DNA from: Bacillota bacterium
GTDB taxonomy: Bacteria; Bacillota; Clostridia; Lachnospirales; Lachnospiraceae
Direction of reading: 5' to 3'
NCBI GenBank assembly: GCA_023409835.1
Contig: JAEYQV010000096.1
Coordinates: 4,913-68,912 of the forward strand
DNA length: 64,000 nt
Under the pieces are notes generated by a model, which saw nothing but the letters and a program-made list of their open reading frames with translations, did no database searches and was not told the DNA's origin. Both the position numbers and the translations under genes were made by a program. Every line of letters starts with the position of its first letter. Within the stretch, counting starts at the first letter, position 1. Shown piece after piece: positions 34,486 through 44,798 of the stretch.

Positions 34486-35472
34486 TTAGTCGTTTTCATA
34501 TTGCTTCAGACTGTTTAAAAGCTCCTGCTTAATCTTATCCTTTAAGTGGGAGGGGTTTAAGACCTTAGCACCGCGACCGAATTGCAGGATCCAGCGAATC
34601 AGCTCCTCGGTTACCGCTGTATTGCGAATGAAGGTGATTCCCTCCTCTGTCTCCACAATCTCATCTGCCCGGTCTGCTTCATATTCTATAATGTATTTGG
34701 CAGTGGGCTTGTCAAAGGAGATGATAATCTGCTCTGTGACATTACCTGACAGATGAATGAACTTTTTTCGATCCTTCTTATGATAATAATCCTCCGGTAC
34801 AGTGAACTTCTCCTCCAGCAAAGTGAGTGCTCTGATACGGGAGACGCGGAAATCCCTTAAGTCACCTCTCAACTCGCAGAAGCCGACGACACTTAAGGCA
34901 CCGTCATTGATACACAGCTCATAGGGATGAATGATTCGGATGGTGTCCTCGTCACTTCCAAAGGAGTGATAGATAATACGGGCTTTTATCTTGTTCCGTA
35001 TTGCCTCCTGCAGACGTACCTCGATCTCCGGATTCACATCATCATTTATGTAGTCATTGGAGTTTACGGTTACCAGTCCTTTGAAATGCTTTATAAATTC
35101 ACGGTTCAGGTTTGTTGTATTATCCAGAAGCTTATGGATCAGCTCCTGTGAGGTGCGGCCCATGGTCATGTATTGGTAAGGCTTTAGAAGCTCCAATAAA
35201 AAGGCCAGAGAAATCAGCTCAGGAGAGGTGAAGGTAATATCTCTCAAACGGAATTTGTCGGCTGTATAATAAGTCTTTCCGTTACGTTCCTCCTCTGAGA
35301 TAAAGCAGATGCCCGACAAGCTGTCAATATCCCGCATAATGGTTTTCTTATCCACGATGACATCCCACTTTTCCAGGGAGTCATGGATGTCGTTAATCGT
35401 ATAACCGCGCTTATTCTCCGAAAGCAGCAGCAAGATAAAGATTTGCCGTTCCGTCTGCGCCATATCCTTCAT
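34486..35472 (-). CDS. WYL-domain transcriptional regulator
   Basis: A 328-residue regulator. An N-terminal helix-turn-helix of the HTH_11/DeoR-like type (TERQIFILLLLSENKRGYT, then TIMRDIDSLSG) is followed by a WYL domain in which the triad reads IYHSFG in place of the usual WYL, and by the WCX-like C-terminal part. WYL proteins sense nucleotides or nucleic acid ends and often control DNA-damage or defence genes. No target is evident here; the next gene on the minus strand is trpB, 600 bp away. The start is ATG 35472 (GGAGGG upstream), not the longer frame from 35538. Confidence 0.88.
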   Translation of the reverse strand: MKDMAQTERQIFILLLLSENKRGYTINDIHDSLEKWDVIVDKKTIMRDIDSLSGICFISEEERNGKTYYTADKFRLRDITFTSPELISLAFLLELLKPYQYMTMGRTSQELIHKLLDNTTNLNREFIKHFKGLVTVNSNDYINDDVNPEIEVRLQEAIRNKIKARIIYHSFGSDEDTIRIIHPYELCINDGALSVVGFCELRGDLRDFRVSRIRALTLLEEKFTVPEDYYHKKDRKKFIHLSGNVTEQIIISFDKPTAKYIIEYEADRADEIVETEEGITFIRNTAVTEELIRWILQFGRGAKVLNPSHLKDKIKQELLNSLKQYEND

Positions 35473-35622
35473 GGCTTTCCCTCCTAAATTGTCTTCCGGA
35501 CGCAATCCGGTATACTTAAGGCTCCGGCAGCGTATCACCTCATAAAGAAATTATGAAATCAGAGGCTTTATTGGAATCTTTTGTTATGGTTATATCTTAC
35601 TATATGAGTTAGGATTAATCAA

Positions 35623-35748
35623 GCTTGTTATACCTGGTATGGCTGTTAATGTGATTTAGGATACGCTTGTTATACCTGGTATCGCTGCTAATGTGATGTA
35701 GGATACGCTTGTTACACTTGATATCGCTGTTAATATGAATTAGAACAA
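35623..35748. repeat. 42-bp tandem repeat, three units
   Basis: Three head-to-tail 42-bp units start at 35623, 35665 and 35707, each opening with GCTTGTTA and holding GCTGTTAATGTGAT-like cores. Identity falls in the third. They lie upstream of the rpsL promoter. No spacers are present, so this is not a CRISPR array. The wider gap 35473-36015 holds otherwise the rpsL promoter only. Confidence 0.8.
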
Positions 35749-35851
35749 ACCGGTTGCAGCTGAGGATTCACAAATACATATATTTACAGACTTGTAGGCA
35801 TTACTGCCGACATAAAAAATCATAGACAGTACTACCGACGTAAAAAATTTC

Positions 35852-35880
35852 TTGACAATTTCTTATGAAAAAAGTATAAT
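35852..35880 (+). promoter_or_regulatory. Consensus promoter of the str operon
   Basis: A perfect TTGACA (35852-35857) and perfect TATAAT (35875-35880) lie 17 bp apart. The leader to rpsL is about 130 nt. Two ACTRCCGACRTAAAAAAT-like phrases (about 35800 and 35832) lie just upstream. Confidence 0.9.
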
Positions 35881-36015
35881 CATTTAGCGTGCAAATTTTT
35901 GCATGCTATGTATTTTTTATGCACATTTTGCTGATGCTTAAATAGTATCCAGGTGCGCTGTTAAAACCACAGAAAATAATAGTATTTATGAAAATTTTCA
36001 GGAGGTGAAAAATTA

Positions 36016-36438
36016 ATGCCAACATTTAACCAGCTAGTAAGAAAAGGCAGAAAGACAGTAGAGTATAAATCAACATCACCTGCACTGCAGAAAGGATTTA
36101 ACTCACTTAGTAAGAAATCTACGGATGTTTCATCACCGCAGAAGAGAGGCGTATGTACTGCAGTAAGAACTGCTACACCGAAGAAGCCTAACTCCGCTCT
36201 CCGTAAAATCGCCAGAGTACGTCTTTCCAACGGAATTGAAGTAACAAGCTATATTCCCGGTGAAGGTCATAATCTTCAGGAGCACAGTGTTGTTCTGATC
36301 AGAGGTGGTAGGGTTAAGGATTTACCCGGTACCAGATACCACATCGTAAGAGGTACACTTGATACAGCAGGCGTTGCCAAGAGAAGACAGGCACGTTCTA
36401 AGTACGGTGCTAAGAGACCTAAGGAAGCAAAGAAGTAA
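36016..36438 (+). CDS. rpsL: Ribosomal protein S12
   Basis: A 140-residue S12 of the small-subunit decoding centre. The signature loop [11 protein letters not shown] has the Lys residues whose change gives streptomycin resistance, so this allele looks wild-type sensitive. [11 protein letters not shown] is the second functional loop. An extra segment (about residues 28-41) before SSPQKRG, compared with the E. coli protein, is normal for Firmicutes. It heads the str operon. The ribosome binding site is CAGGAGGTG. Unusually, no rpoB/rpoC lies upstream. Confidence 0.97.
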   Translation: MPTFNQLVRKGRKTVEYKSTSPALQKGFNSLSKKSTDVSSPQKRGVCTAVRTATPKKPNSALRKIARVRLSNGIEVTSYIPGEGHNLQEHSVVLIRGGRVKDLPGTRYHIVRGTLDTAGVAKRRQARSKYGAKRPKEAKK

Positions 36439-37204
<766 letters not shown>

Positions 37205-37339
37205 AGTAACATTATCATAGCATTTTCTTCTTTAATTCTTGATTAATAGTCTAATCATTTTATTGTTTGAAAGTGTTTTATTTAAAAGAAAGTGAATACA
37301 CTGAGTATTCGCTTGTCATGAATTAAGGAGGAATTATCC

Positions 37340-39460
37340 TTGGCAGGAAGAGAATATCCGTTAGAGAGGACTAGAAATATCGGTATTATGGCGCATATCG
37401 ATGCCGGTAAGACAACACTTACCGAACGTATCCTGTATTATACCGGTGTTAACTACAAAATCGGTGATACCCATGAGGGTACTGCAACCATGGACTGGAT
37501 GGAGCAGGAACAGGAAAGAGGTATCACAATTACTTCAGCGGCTACAACATGTCATTGGACTCTGGAATTAGAACACAAGAAGGCTCCCGGTGCTTTAGAG
37601 CATCGTATCAATATCATTGATACACCGGGTCACGTTGACTTTACGGTTGAGGTTGAGCGTTCCTTACGTGTTCTGGATAGTGCAGTAGGTGTATTCTGCG
37701 CGAAGGGCGGCGTAGAGCCGCAGTCTGAGACAGTGTGGCGTCAGGCTGATAAATATGATGTACCGAGAATGGCATTTGTTAATAAGATGGACATCTCCGG
37801 TGCAGATTTCTTCAATGTTGTTAAAATGATCAGAACCAGATTGGGCAAAAACCCGGTTCCGATTCAGCTTCCGATCGGTAAAGAGGATACCTTCAAGGGT
37901 GTCATCGATTTATTCGAGATGAAGGCATATTATTATAATGATGATAAGGGTGAGGATATCTCGATCTCAGAAATTCCTGAAGATATGAAGGATCTGGCTG
38001 AGGAGTACAGAGCAGCTATGATCGAAGCTATCTGCGAGACAGATGATGATCTGATCGAGAAATTCCTTGAGGGTGAAGAGCCTACCAACGAAGAGCTGAA
38101 GACAGCTTTAAGAAAGGCTACCATAGCTGTTCAGATTATTCCGGTATGCTGTGGTTCTGCCTACAGGAATAAGGGCGTTCAGAAGCTTCTGGATGCTGTT
38201 ATCGAATACCTTCCCGCTCCTACCGATATCCCTGATATCAAGGGTGTGGATGAAGAGGGCAATGAGATTCACAGAAGATCCTCCGATGAGGAGCCTTTCG
38301 CAGCACTGGCGTTCAAGATTATGGCCGATCCTTTCGTAGGTAAGCTGGCATTCTTTCGTGTATACTCCGGTACGTTAAATTCAGGTTCCTATGTTCTGAA
38401 CTCTACAAAGAATAAGAAGGAACGTGTCGGACGTATCCTGCAGATGCATGCGAACAAGAGACTGGACCTTGAAAAGGTATATTCCGGTGATATTGCGGCA
38501 GCTGTTGGTTTGAAGATTACAACTACCGGTGATACTATCTGTGATGAGAAATCCCCTGTAGTTCTTGAATCCATGGAATTCCCTGAACCGGTTATCAACG
38601 TTGCGATTGAGCCCAAGACCAAGGCCGGCCAGGACAAGATGGGTGAGGCTTTAGCAAAGCTTGCTGAAGAAGATCCTACCTTCAGAACCTATACCAATGA
38701 AGAGACCGGACAGACCATTATTGCAGGTATGGGTGAGCTTCATCTGGAAATTATCGTAGACAGACTTCTCCGTGAGTATAAGGTAGAGGCTAATGTAGGT
38801 GCACCTCAGGTTGCTTACAAAGAATCCTTTACGAAAACCGTTGAAGTTGACAGCAAATATGCAAAGCAGTCCGGTGGACGCGGTCAATACGGTCACTGTA
38901 AAGTGCGCTTTGAGCCCATGGATGCCAATGCTGAGAAGACCTTTGAGTTCGTTTCTGCTATTGTCGGCGGTGCGATCCCCAAGGAATACATTCCGGCAGT
39001 CGGTGCAGGTATCGAAGAAGCTACTAAGGCAGGTGTACTTGGCGGATATCCGGTACTTGGTATCAGAGCTACTGTATACGATGGTTCCTACCATGAAGTT
39101 GACTCCAGTGAAATGGCCTTCAAGATCGCCGGCTCCATGGCGTTCAAGGATGCTATGGCTAAGGGCGGTGCAACACTGTTAGAGCCTATCATGAGAGTTG
39201 AAGTTACAGTACCCGAGGATTACATGGGTGATGTTATCGGCGATATCAGTTCCCGTCGCGGACGTATTGAAGGTACGGAGGATATCAATGGTACGAAGCT
39301 GATCAGAGGCTTTGTTCCGTTGTCCGAGATGTTCGGATACTCAACAACCTTACGTTCCAAGACTCAGGGGCGTGGAGCTTACTCCATGTTCTTCCACTCC
39401 TACGAACAGGTTCCTAAGAACGTTCAGGAGAAGGTACTGGCAGCAAAAGGTAAGAACTAA
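37340..39460 (+). CDS. fusA: Elongation factor G
   Basis: A 706-residue translational GTPase that moves tRNAs and mRNA through the ribosome. G1 is [10 protein letters not shown] (about 18-27), the switch region [13 protein letters not shown]3 DTPGHVDF (about 91-98) and G4 NKMD. Domains II to V follow, with [13 protein letters not shown] in domain IV and the C-terminal [14 protein letters not shown]. The start is TTG at 37340, with AAGGAGG seven bases upstream, which is uncommon for so highly expressed a gene. It follows rpsG by 135 bp. Confidence 0.97.
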   Translation: MAGREYPLERTRNIGIMAHIDAGKTTLTERILYYTGVNYKIGDTHEGTATMDWMEQEQERGITITSAATTCHWTLELEHKKAPGALEHRINIIDTPGHVDFTVEVERSLRVLDSAVGVFCAKGGVEPQSETVWRQADKYDVPRMAFVNKMDISGADFFNVVKMIRTRLGKNPVPIQLPIGKEDTFKGVIDLFEMKAYYYNDDKGEDISISEIPEDMKDLAEEYRAAMIEAICETDDDLIEKFLEGEEPTNEELKTALRKATIAVQIIPVCCGSAYRNKGVQKLLDAVIEYLPAPTDIPDIKGVDEEGNEIHRRSSDEEPFAALAFKIMADPFVGKLAFFRVYSGTLNSGSYVLNSTKNKKERVGRILQMHANKRLDLEKVYSGDIAAAVGLKITTTGDTICDEKSPVVLESMEFPEPVINVAIEPKTKAGQDKMGEALAKLAEEDPTFRTYTNEETGQTIIAGMGELHLEIIVDRLLREYKVEANVGAPQVAYKESFTKTVEVDSKYAKQSGGRGQYGHCKVRFEPMDANAEKTFEFVSAIVGGAIPKEYIPAVGAGIEEATKAGVLGGYPVLGIRATVYDGSYHEVDSSEMAFKIAGSMAFKDAMAKGGATLLEPIMRVEVTVPEDYMGDVIGDISSRRGRIEGTEDINGTKLIRGFVPLSEMFGYSTTLRSKTQGRGAYSMFFHSYEQVPKNVQEKVLAAKGKN

Positions 39461-39502
39461 TTATAAAAGATCTAAAAAAGTTATTATATCAATTGTTTGT
39501 GC

Positions 39503-39531
39503 TTGAAAATATTTCTAAGTTGAAATATAAT
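39503..39531 (+). promoter_or_regulatory. tuf promoter
   Basis: TTGAAA (39503-39508) and a perfect TATAAT (39526-39531) lie 17 bp apart, so tuf can be made independently of the str operon. An AGGGC/GCCCT hairpin lies in the leader (about 39532-39563). Confidence 0.75.
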
Positions 39532-39627
39532 AGGGCATATGAGGCAATATATAAACAAGCCCTGTACGAACGGGGAATTTGAAAACATTTGCTTACAAGC
39601 ATTAATTTAAAGGAGGACGTTGTAAAA

Positions 39628-40821
39628 ATGGCTAAGGCAAAATTTAACAGATCGAAAACGCACTGTAATATCGGAACCATTGGTCACGTTGACCATGGTA
39701 AGACAACTCTTACAGCAGCTATCACAAAGACTCTTCATGAAAGACTTGGTACCGGTGAGGTCGTAGCATTCGACCAGATCGACAAGGCTCCGGAAGAGAA
39801 GGCAAGAGGAATAACAATATCTACCGCTCACGTAGAGTATGAGTCCAAGAACAGACACTATGCACATGTTGACTGCCCTGGACATGCTGACTACGTTAAG
39901 AACATGATCACCGGTGCTGCTCAGATGGATGGTGCTATCCTCGTAGTAGCTGCTACTGACGGTGTTATGGCTCAGACTAAGGAGCATATCTTACTTTCCC
40001 GTCAGGTTGGTGTTCCTTATATCGTAGTATTTATGAACAAGTGCGACATGGTTGATGACGAAGAGCTTCTTGACTTAGTTGAGATGGAAGTAAGAGACCT
40101 GTTAAACGAGTATGAGTTCCCTGGCGATGACACTCCGATTATCCGTGGCTCCGCTCTGAAAGCTCTGGAAGATCCTCAGGGTCCTTGGGGCGAGAAGATC
40201 ATCGAGTTATTCGATGCAGTTGACACCTGGATTCCGGATCCTCAGAGAGATAAGGATAAGCCTTTCCTTATGCCTGTCGAGGATGTATTCTCCATCACTG
40301 GCCGTGGTACAGTTGCTACCGGCCGTGTAGAGCGTGGTACTCTTAAGGTTTCTGAGGAAGTTGAAATCGTTGGTATTAAGGAAGAGACTCGTAAGGTTGT
40401 ATGTACCGGTATCGAGATGTTCAGAAAGCTTCTTGATGAGGCTCAGGCTGGTGATAACATCGGTGCACTGCTTCGTGGTGTTCAGAGAAACGAAATCGAA
40501 AGAGGTCAGGTTCTTGTTAAGCCCGGTTCCATCAAGTGCCACAAGAAATTCACCGCTCAGGTTTACGTTTTAACAAAAGAAGAAGGTGGACGTCATACTC
40601 CTTTCTTCAACAACTACAGACCTCAGTTCTATTTCAGAACAACAGACGTTACCGGTGTTTGTAACTTACCGGAAGGCGTTGAGATGTGCATGCCTGGTGA
40701 TAACATCGAGATGAGCATCGAATTAATCCATCCTATCGCTATGGAGCAGGGCTTAGGCTTCGCTATCCGTGAAGGTGGAAGAACTGTAGGATCCGGTAAG
40801 GTTGCTACAATTATCGAGTAG
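39628..40821 (+). CDS. tuf: Elongation factor Tu
   Basis: A 397-residue EF-Tu that brings aminoacyl-tRNA to the ribosome. G1 is [10 protein letters not shown] (about 19-28), G3 DCPGHADY, G4 NKCD, and the C-terminal domain ends in [14 protein letters not shown]. The start ATG 39628 has AAAGGAGG upstream; an in-frame ATG at 39589 gives a spurious 13-residue extension. A strong terminator follows at 40851. Confidence 0.97.
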   Translation: MAKAKFNRSKTHCNIGTIGHVDHGKTTLTAAITKTLHERLGTGEVVAFDQIDKAPEEKARGITISTAHVEYESKNRHYAHVDCPGHADYVKNMITGAAQMDGAILVVAATDGVMAQTKEHILLSRQVGVPYIVVFMNKCDMVDDEELLDLVEMEVRDLLNEYEFPGDDTPIIRGSALKALEDPQGPWGEKIIELFDAVDTWIPDPQRDKDKPFLMPVEDVFSITGRGTVATGRVERGTLKVSEEVEIVGIKEETRKVVCTGIEMFRKLLDEAQAGDNIGALLRGVQRNEIERGQVLVKPGSIKCHKKFTAQVYVLTKEEGGRHTPFFNNYRPQFYFRTTDVTGVCNLPEGVEMCMPGDNIEMSIELIHPIAMEQGLGFAIREGGRTVGSGKVATIIE

Positions 40822-40850
40822 GCTATTAAGCCCGGCACGAGTATAAATAA

Positions 40851-40891
40851 AGCTCCCAGAGTAAGCTTGCTTACTCATGGGAGCTTTTTTA
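40851..40891 (+). terminator. tuf terminator
   Basis: A long hairpin: AGCTCCCA and TGGGAGCT enclose GAGTAAGC and GCTTACTC, followed by six T residues. CGAGTATAA and TTATACTCG extend the pairing outside it. Confidence 0.92.
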
Positions 40892-40912
40892 TACTCGTAG
40901 CGGGCGCCAGCC

Positions 40913-41075
40913 CGCGTCCGAGGATTTGCGAAGCAAATACGAGGGAGGGATTAATAGCCGTAACATAAGAAAGAGATGGTACGCGTCCGAGGATTTGCGA
41001 AGCAAATACGAGGGAGGGCTTAATAGCCGTAACATAAGAAAGAGATGGTCCGCGTCCGAGGATTTGCGAAGCAAA
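40913..41075. repeat. 69-bp tandem repeat, 2.4 copies
   Basis: Units start at 40913, 40982 and 41051 (the last is cut after about 25 bp). Each has the hairpin ATTTGC-GAA-GCAAAT and an ACGAGGGAGGG block. Identity is nearly complete. It stands just after the tuf terminator. The period is a multiple of three, so a meaningless reading frame persists on the minus strand. In the rest of the gap to 41467 I see a terminator (41166) and a promoter (41202). Confidence 0.9.
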
Positions 41076-41165
41076 CTACTAAAGTTATGATATAGATATT
41101 CCGATAATAACGGTAGAAATCGGAAATTCCAGCGATTCGTCTGGCAGAGCTGTTATTATGTGTAG

Positions 41166-41192
41166 ACTTTTGACGATAATCAAAAGTTTTTA
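41166..41192 (+). terminator. Intrinsic terminator upstream of mbl
   Basis: A perfect 8-bp stem (ACTTTTGA with TCAAAAGT), 6-nt loop, then TTTTTA. It insulates the mbl promoter from upstream transcription. Confidence 0.8.
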
Positions 41193-41201
41193 AAATTTCC
41201 T

Positions 41202-41230
41202 TTGAATATTACTGGAAAAGAAGATATAAT
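41202..41230 (+). promoter_or_regulatory. mbl operon promoter
   Basis: TTGAAT (41202-41207) and TATAAT (41225-41230) lie 17 bp apart. The leader to mbl would be about 230 nt long; no clear known riboswitch is seen in it. Confidence 0.65.
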
Positions 41231-41467
41231 ATTAATAAGTATGTTTAAGTTACCGAGTATTGGAAGAAAATATAGAAAGACATTGATAAACCCAAACAGA
41301 AAGAAAGCTCAGAGACTATATTAGAACAGTTTATAGAATGTTACTTTATGATGCAAACAGTTATAATCGGTTAGCAATAATCATATTAATGACATCAGGT
41401 ATTTAACGTAAAGATATATTATAACAGGTAGATCCGTTCATTACACGGAAGGGAAAGGAGTTTCAAG

Positions 41468-42457
41468 ATGTTGGGAAGTGACATTGGAATTGATTTGGGA
41501 ACAGCAAGCGTATTAGTTTATATAAAAGGCAAAGGCGTAGTTTTAAAGGAGCCCTCGGTAGTAGCCTTTGACAGGGATACGAATAAGATTAAGGCAATCG
41601 GTGAAGAAGCCAGACTGATGTTAGGAAGAACACCGGGTAATATTGTTGCTGTGAGACCCTTAAGACAGGGTGTTATTTCAGATTATACGGTTACGGAGAA
41701 GATGTTAAAGTATTTCATTCAGAAGGCTGTGGGTAAGCAGAGGTTCAGAAAACCCAGAATTAGTGTCTGTGTTCCCAGCGGTGTAACCGAGGTTGAAAAG
41801 AAAGCGGTTGAGGATGCTACCTACCAGGCTGGTGCAAGAGAGGTAGCCATCATCGAAGAACCGATCGCTGCTGCAATCGGAGCAGGCATCGACATTTCCA
41901 GACCCTGCGGTAACATGATCGTAGATATCGGCGGTGGAACTACGGATATCGCAGTTATCTCTCTGGGTGGCACTGTTGTCAGCACCTCCGTTAAGATTGC
42001 CGGAGATGATTTTGATGATGCCATCGTAAGATACATGAGAAAGAAGCACAATCTTCTGATTGGTGAAAGAACCGCAGAGGATATTAAGATAAAGATTGGC
42101 TCTGCTTATCGCAGACCGGAATCCGTCAGCATGGAGGTTAGAGGACGTAACCTGGTTACCGGCCTTCCCAAGACCATTGCGGTTACCTCGGAGGAGACGG
42201 AGGAAGCACTGAAGGAGACTACCTCCCAAATTGTTGAAGCAGTTCACAGTGTACTTGAGAAGACTCCTCCGGAACTGGCAGCGGATATTGCCGATCGAGG
42301 TATTGTATTAACCGGCGGTGGATGCTTATTATACGGTCTGGAAGAATTGATAGAAGAGAAGACCGGAATTACTACGATGACAGCCGAGGATCCTATGACT
42401 GCCGTAGCAATCGGTACCGGTAAGTTCGTTGAGTTTTTAAGTGGGAAAAGGGATTAA
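41468..42457 (+). CDS. mbl: Rod-shape actin homologue Mbl (MreB family)
   Basis: A 329-residue bacterial actin of the MreB family. Phosphate-1 motif [12 protein letters not shown] (about 6-17), [27 protein letters not shown] (about 155-170) and [14 protein letters not shown] are the nucleotide-binding blocks. Actin homologues of this kind guide lateral cell-wall synthesis. I call it Mbl and not MreB because the next two genes are flhO and flhP, the same order as in B. subtilis; no mreC or mreD follows. Ribosome binding site GAAAGGAG. Confidence 0.9.
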   Translation: MLGSDIGIDLGTASVLVYIKGKGVVLKEPSVVAFDRDTNKIKAIGEEARLMLGRTPGNIVAVRPLRQGVISDYTVTEKMLKYFIQKAVGKQRFRKPRISVCVPSGVTEVEKKAVEDATYQAGAREVAIIEEPIAAAIGAGIDISRPCGNMIVDIGGGTTDIAVISLGGTVVSTSVKIAGDDFDDAIVRYMRKKHNLLIGERTAEDIKIKIGSAYRRPESVSMEVRGRNLVTGLPKTIAVTSEETEEALKETTSQIVEAVHSVLEKTPPELAADIADRGIVLTGGGCLLYGLEELIEEKTGITTMTAEDPMTAVAIGTGKFVEFLSGKRD

Positions 42458-42545
42458 AGAAATTTGAAAAAGCCAAAATTCTTTGAAATAAACCTAAAGA
42501 ATTTTAAAATGCTAAGGATTAAGTTTAAGAAAAGGGGCAGACAGT

Positions 42546-43319
42546 ATGGTAAAAGGATTATATACAGCTTATACAGGTATGGTTAATGAGCAGAAAAGGC
42601 TGGATATTATCGCTAATAATCTGGCAAACTCTGCTACCGTAGGCTATAAAGAGGATAATGTTACTAATCAGTCCTTTGACAATCTGTTAACACTGAAAAT
42701 CAGGGACGAATCCGAGGCATATAATGACAGACCGATTGGGCAGATGAGTCTCGGAGTTAAGTTGGGAGAAGTATATACCAGCTATAATCAGGGTTCCCTA
42801 AGGCAGACAGATAATACCTATGATCTTGCTTTGGAGGGAAAGGGCTTCTTTACCCTGTCAGTTACGGACAGAGCAGGAAATGAAAGTATAAAATACACAC
42901 GAAATGGTTCTTTTACCATGACTAAGGATGGTCATATCGTGGATGCAGATGGAAATCACCTGATGGGTGAGGCAGGAGAAATCATGGTTCCGACTGATGC
43001 GGCAGAGGTTAAGGTTGATGAGACCGGCGGTATCTATGCGGATGGAGTCTACATTGATAACCTACTGCTCACAGATTTTGAGGATTATGATTACCTTACA
43101 AAAACAGGTGACACAATGTATCAAGCTATTAACGGAGCCACAGAGATTCCTGCCGGGGCATCAGTACGGCAGGGCTTCACAGAGCAGTCCAATGTGAATG
43201 TCGTATCCGAGATGGTCGAGATGATTACGGTAACCAGGGCTTATGAGGCCAATCAGAAGGTTATCAAGTCTGTCGACCAGACCCTGGAGCTTGCAGCTAA
43301 TTCCGTTGGAAAGGTATAA
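42546..43319 (+). CDS. flhO: Flagellar rod/hook-basal body protein FlhO (FlgF-like)
   Basis: A 257-residue flagellar rod protein of the FlgF/FlgG group. N-terminal rod motif GLYTAYTGMVNEQKRLDIIANNLAN, of which NNLAN (about 26-30) is the conserved core, and the C-terminal NVVSEMVEMITVTRAYEANQ helix are the assembly ends. It is exported through the flagellar type III system, so no signal peptide is present. It lies 88 bp after mbl and before flhP. The FlgF-versus-FlgG label follows gene order. Confidence 0.88.
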   Translation: MVKGLYTAYTGMVNEQKRLDIIANNLANSATVGYKEDNVTNQSFDNLLTLKIRDESEAYNDRPIGQMSLGVKLGEVYTSYNQGSLRQTDNTYDLALEGKGFFTLSVTDRAGNESIKYTRNGSFTMTKDGHIVDADGNHLMGEAGEIMVPTDAAEVKVDETGGIYADGVYIDNLLLTDFEDYDYLTKTGDTMYQAINGATEIPAGASVRQGFTEQSNVNVVSEMVEMITVTRAYEANQKVIKSVDQTLELAANSVGKV

Positions 43320-43325
43320 GAATTA

Positions 43326-43349
43326 CTCGGCATAATATCATATGCCGAG
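43326..43349 (+). other. Hairpin between flhO and flhP
   Basis: A perfect 9-bp stem (CTCGGCATA with TATGCCGAG) with a 6-nt loop, no T-run. It may tune mRNA stability between the two genes. Confidence 0.6.
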
Positions 43350-43403
43350 GCTCATGACTGTCAAGTGTTTTCTTTGTGACCGGATGATTAGGAGGGAAAT
43401 GAT

Positions 43404-44216
43404 ATGATGAGATCCTTATGGACGGCAGCGTCCGGTATGATTTCACAGCAAACTAATGTTGATACGATTTCCAATAACCTTGCCAACATTAATACGACGG
43501 GCTATAAGAAGGAATCGGCAGAATTTAAATCTTTATTGTATCAGACAATACAGGAACAGGCCTATGATAATAACGGAGACCCGAAACCCTCCGGAATCCA
43601 GGTTGGACTTGGTGTACGCAATTCTGCAATCACCTCCCAGTATACCCAGGGAATCCTACAGGAGACCGGTAATGATTATGATTTCGCAATTGTAGGAAAG
43701 GGTTTCTTTATGGTGCAGACACAGGATGGAGGCACCGCATATACACGTAACGGCTCTTTTGGTCTCGCGGTCGGAGCGGAAGGTATGACAATCGCAACCT
43801 CAGACGGTAATCCGCTGCTTGATGATAACGGAACACCGATTGTAATTGATAATCGATACAATGCTTCTGATATAACCGTCAATGAGAACGGTGAGCTATG
43901 TTATCCCGATGAGTCGGGGTCAGCAGTACCCATCGGAATCAAGATCGGTATTGCCCAATTCAATAATCCGAGCGGACTTGAAAAGATAGCAAACAGTCTT
44001 TTAAGGGAATCGGATGCATCCGGTACCGCAAGACTTGAGGGGACGGATGCGACACTTACTCAGAGCAAGCTTCGTCAGGGATATCTGGAAGGTTCCAATG
44101 TTAAAGCGGTGGACGAGATGGTTAATCTGATTGTGGCACAGCGTGCTTATGAGATGAATTCCAAGATTATCACAGCGACGGACGAGATGCTTCAGCAAGC
44201 CAATAATTTACGATAG
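43404..44216 (+). CDS. flhP: Flagellar rod protein FlhP (FlgG-like)
   Basis: A 270-residue distal rod-type protein. The start MMRSLWTAASGMISQQTNVD and NNLANINTTGYKKE (about 24-37) are typical of FlgG. GKGFFMVQT and the C-terminal EGSNVKAVDEMVNLIVAQRAYE end are also present. Exported by the flagellar apparatus and assembled on the proximal rod. Ribosome binding site TAGGAGGG. The gene is followed 88 bp later by a FlgJ-like rod-binding gene. Confidence 0.9.
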   Translation: MMRSLWTAASGMISQQTNVDTISNNLANINTTGYKKESAEFKSLLYQTIQEQAYDNNGDPKPSGIQVGLGVRNSAITSQYTQGILQETGNDYDFAIVGKGFFMVQTQDGGTAYTRNGSFGLAVGAEGMTIATSDGNPLLDDNGTPIVIDNRYNASDITVNENGELCYPDESGSAVPIGIKIGIAQFNNPSGLEKIANSLLRESDASGTARLEGTDATLTQSKLRQGYLEGSNVKAVDEMVNLIVAQRAYEMNSKIITATDEMLQQANNLR

Positions 44217-44303
44217 ACTTTTTATTTACATGTAGCATCCGACATATAACAAGCAATAAAGTCTTAAGATGGCATTCTGTCCTATGACAGAAGGAGGGTT
44301 ATT

Positions 44304-44627
44304 ATGAGTATATCAATCGGCTCCGGTCCCTTATATTCAGCTAATGCAGCCGGAGAAACAGCGAAGACGGATAAACTGAAAGAAAAGCTTCAGAACAACA
44401 GTGCTACGGATGAGGAGCTTTTGGATGTCTGCAAGAGCTTTGAAGCGTATTTACTGGAACAGGTTATGAAGGAAATGCAGAAATCAGTTGATAGCGAAGA
44501 GAAGAAGAACGATTACCTGGAGCAGTTCGGTGATATGCTTTATGAGGAATATTCCAAGAAAGCTACGGAAGGACAAGGTTTAGGCGTTGCACAGATGCTA
44601 TTTGATGCCATGAAGAGGAATTCATAA
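44304..44627 (+). CDS. FlgJ N-terminal-type rod-binding protein
   Basis: A 107-residue protein matching the rod-binding (N-terminal) domain of FlgJ: CKSFEAYLLEQVMKEMQKS (about 50-68), then LEQFGDMLYEEYSKKATEGQ and GLGVAQMLFDAMKR. It has no muramidase domain, so it would act as a rod scaffold only. In species of this group the wall-cutting part is supplied elsewhere, possibly by the SH3/NlpC enzyme at 53281 (speculation). It closes the mbl-flhO-flhP group; terminator at 44710. Confidence 0.85.
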   Translation: MSISIGSGPLYSANAAGETAKTDKLKEKLQNNSATDEELLDVCKSFEAYLLEQVMKEMQKSVDSEEKKNDYLEQFGDMLYEEYSKKATEGQGLGVAQMLFDAMKRNS

Positions 44628-44709
44628 GTGCTTCACCTATAGATAGGCATTGATGTCAGACCGGTATCAAAGGTACATAATTGAACAGCTAGGATTAGTA
44701 AGCTATTTC

Positions 44710-44766
44710 AATGTCATTTTGAACATTACGCCATCCATAGGCGACGTTCGGAATGACATTTTCTTT
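44710..44766 (+). terminator. Terminator of the mbl-flagellar group
   Basis: AATGTCATT pairs with AATGACATT, with inner GAAC/GTTC and GCC/GGC pairs, followed by TTCTTT. Confidence 0.75.
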
Positions 44767-44798
44767 ACGCTATGTTCCCTTGGATGGAGGTGATAAGT

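Noticed and set aside
35623..35748. Possible CRISPR array
   Set aside because: The 42-bp units abut without spacers, differ in sequence and have no cas gene nearby.
40889..41074. A 61-codon frame on the minus strand with a 23-residue repeat
   Set aside because: It is entirely made by the 69-bp tandem DNA repeat (69 is a multiple of three). No ribosome binding site is visible and it lies across a palindromic region.
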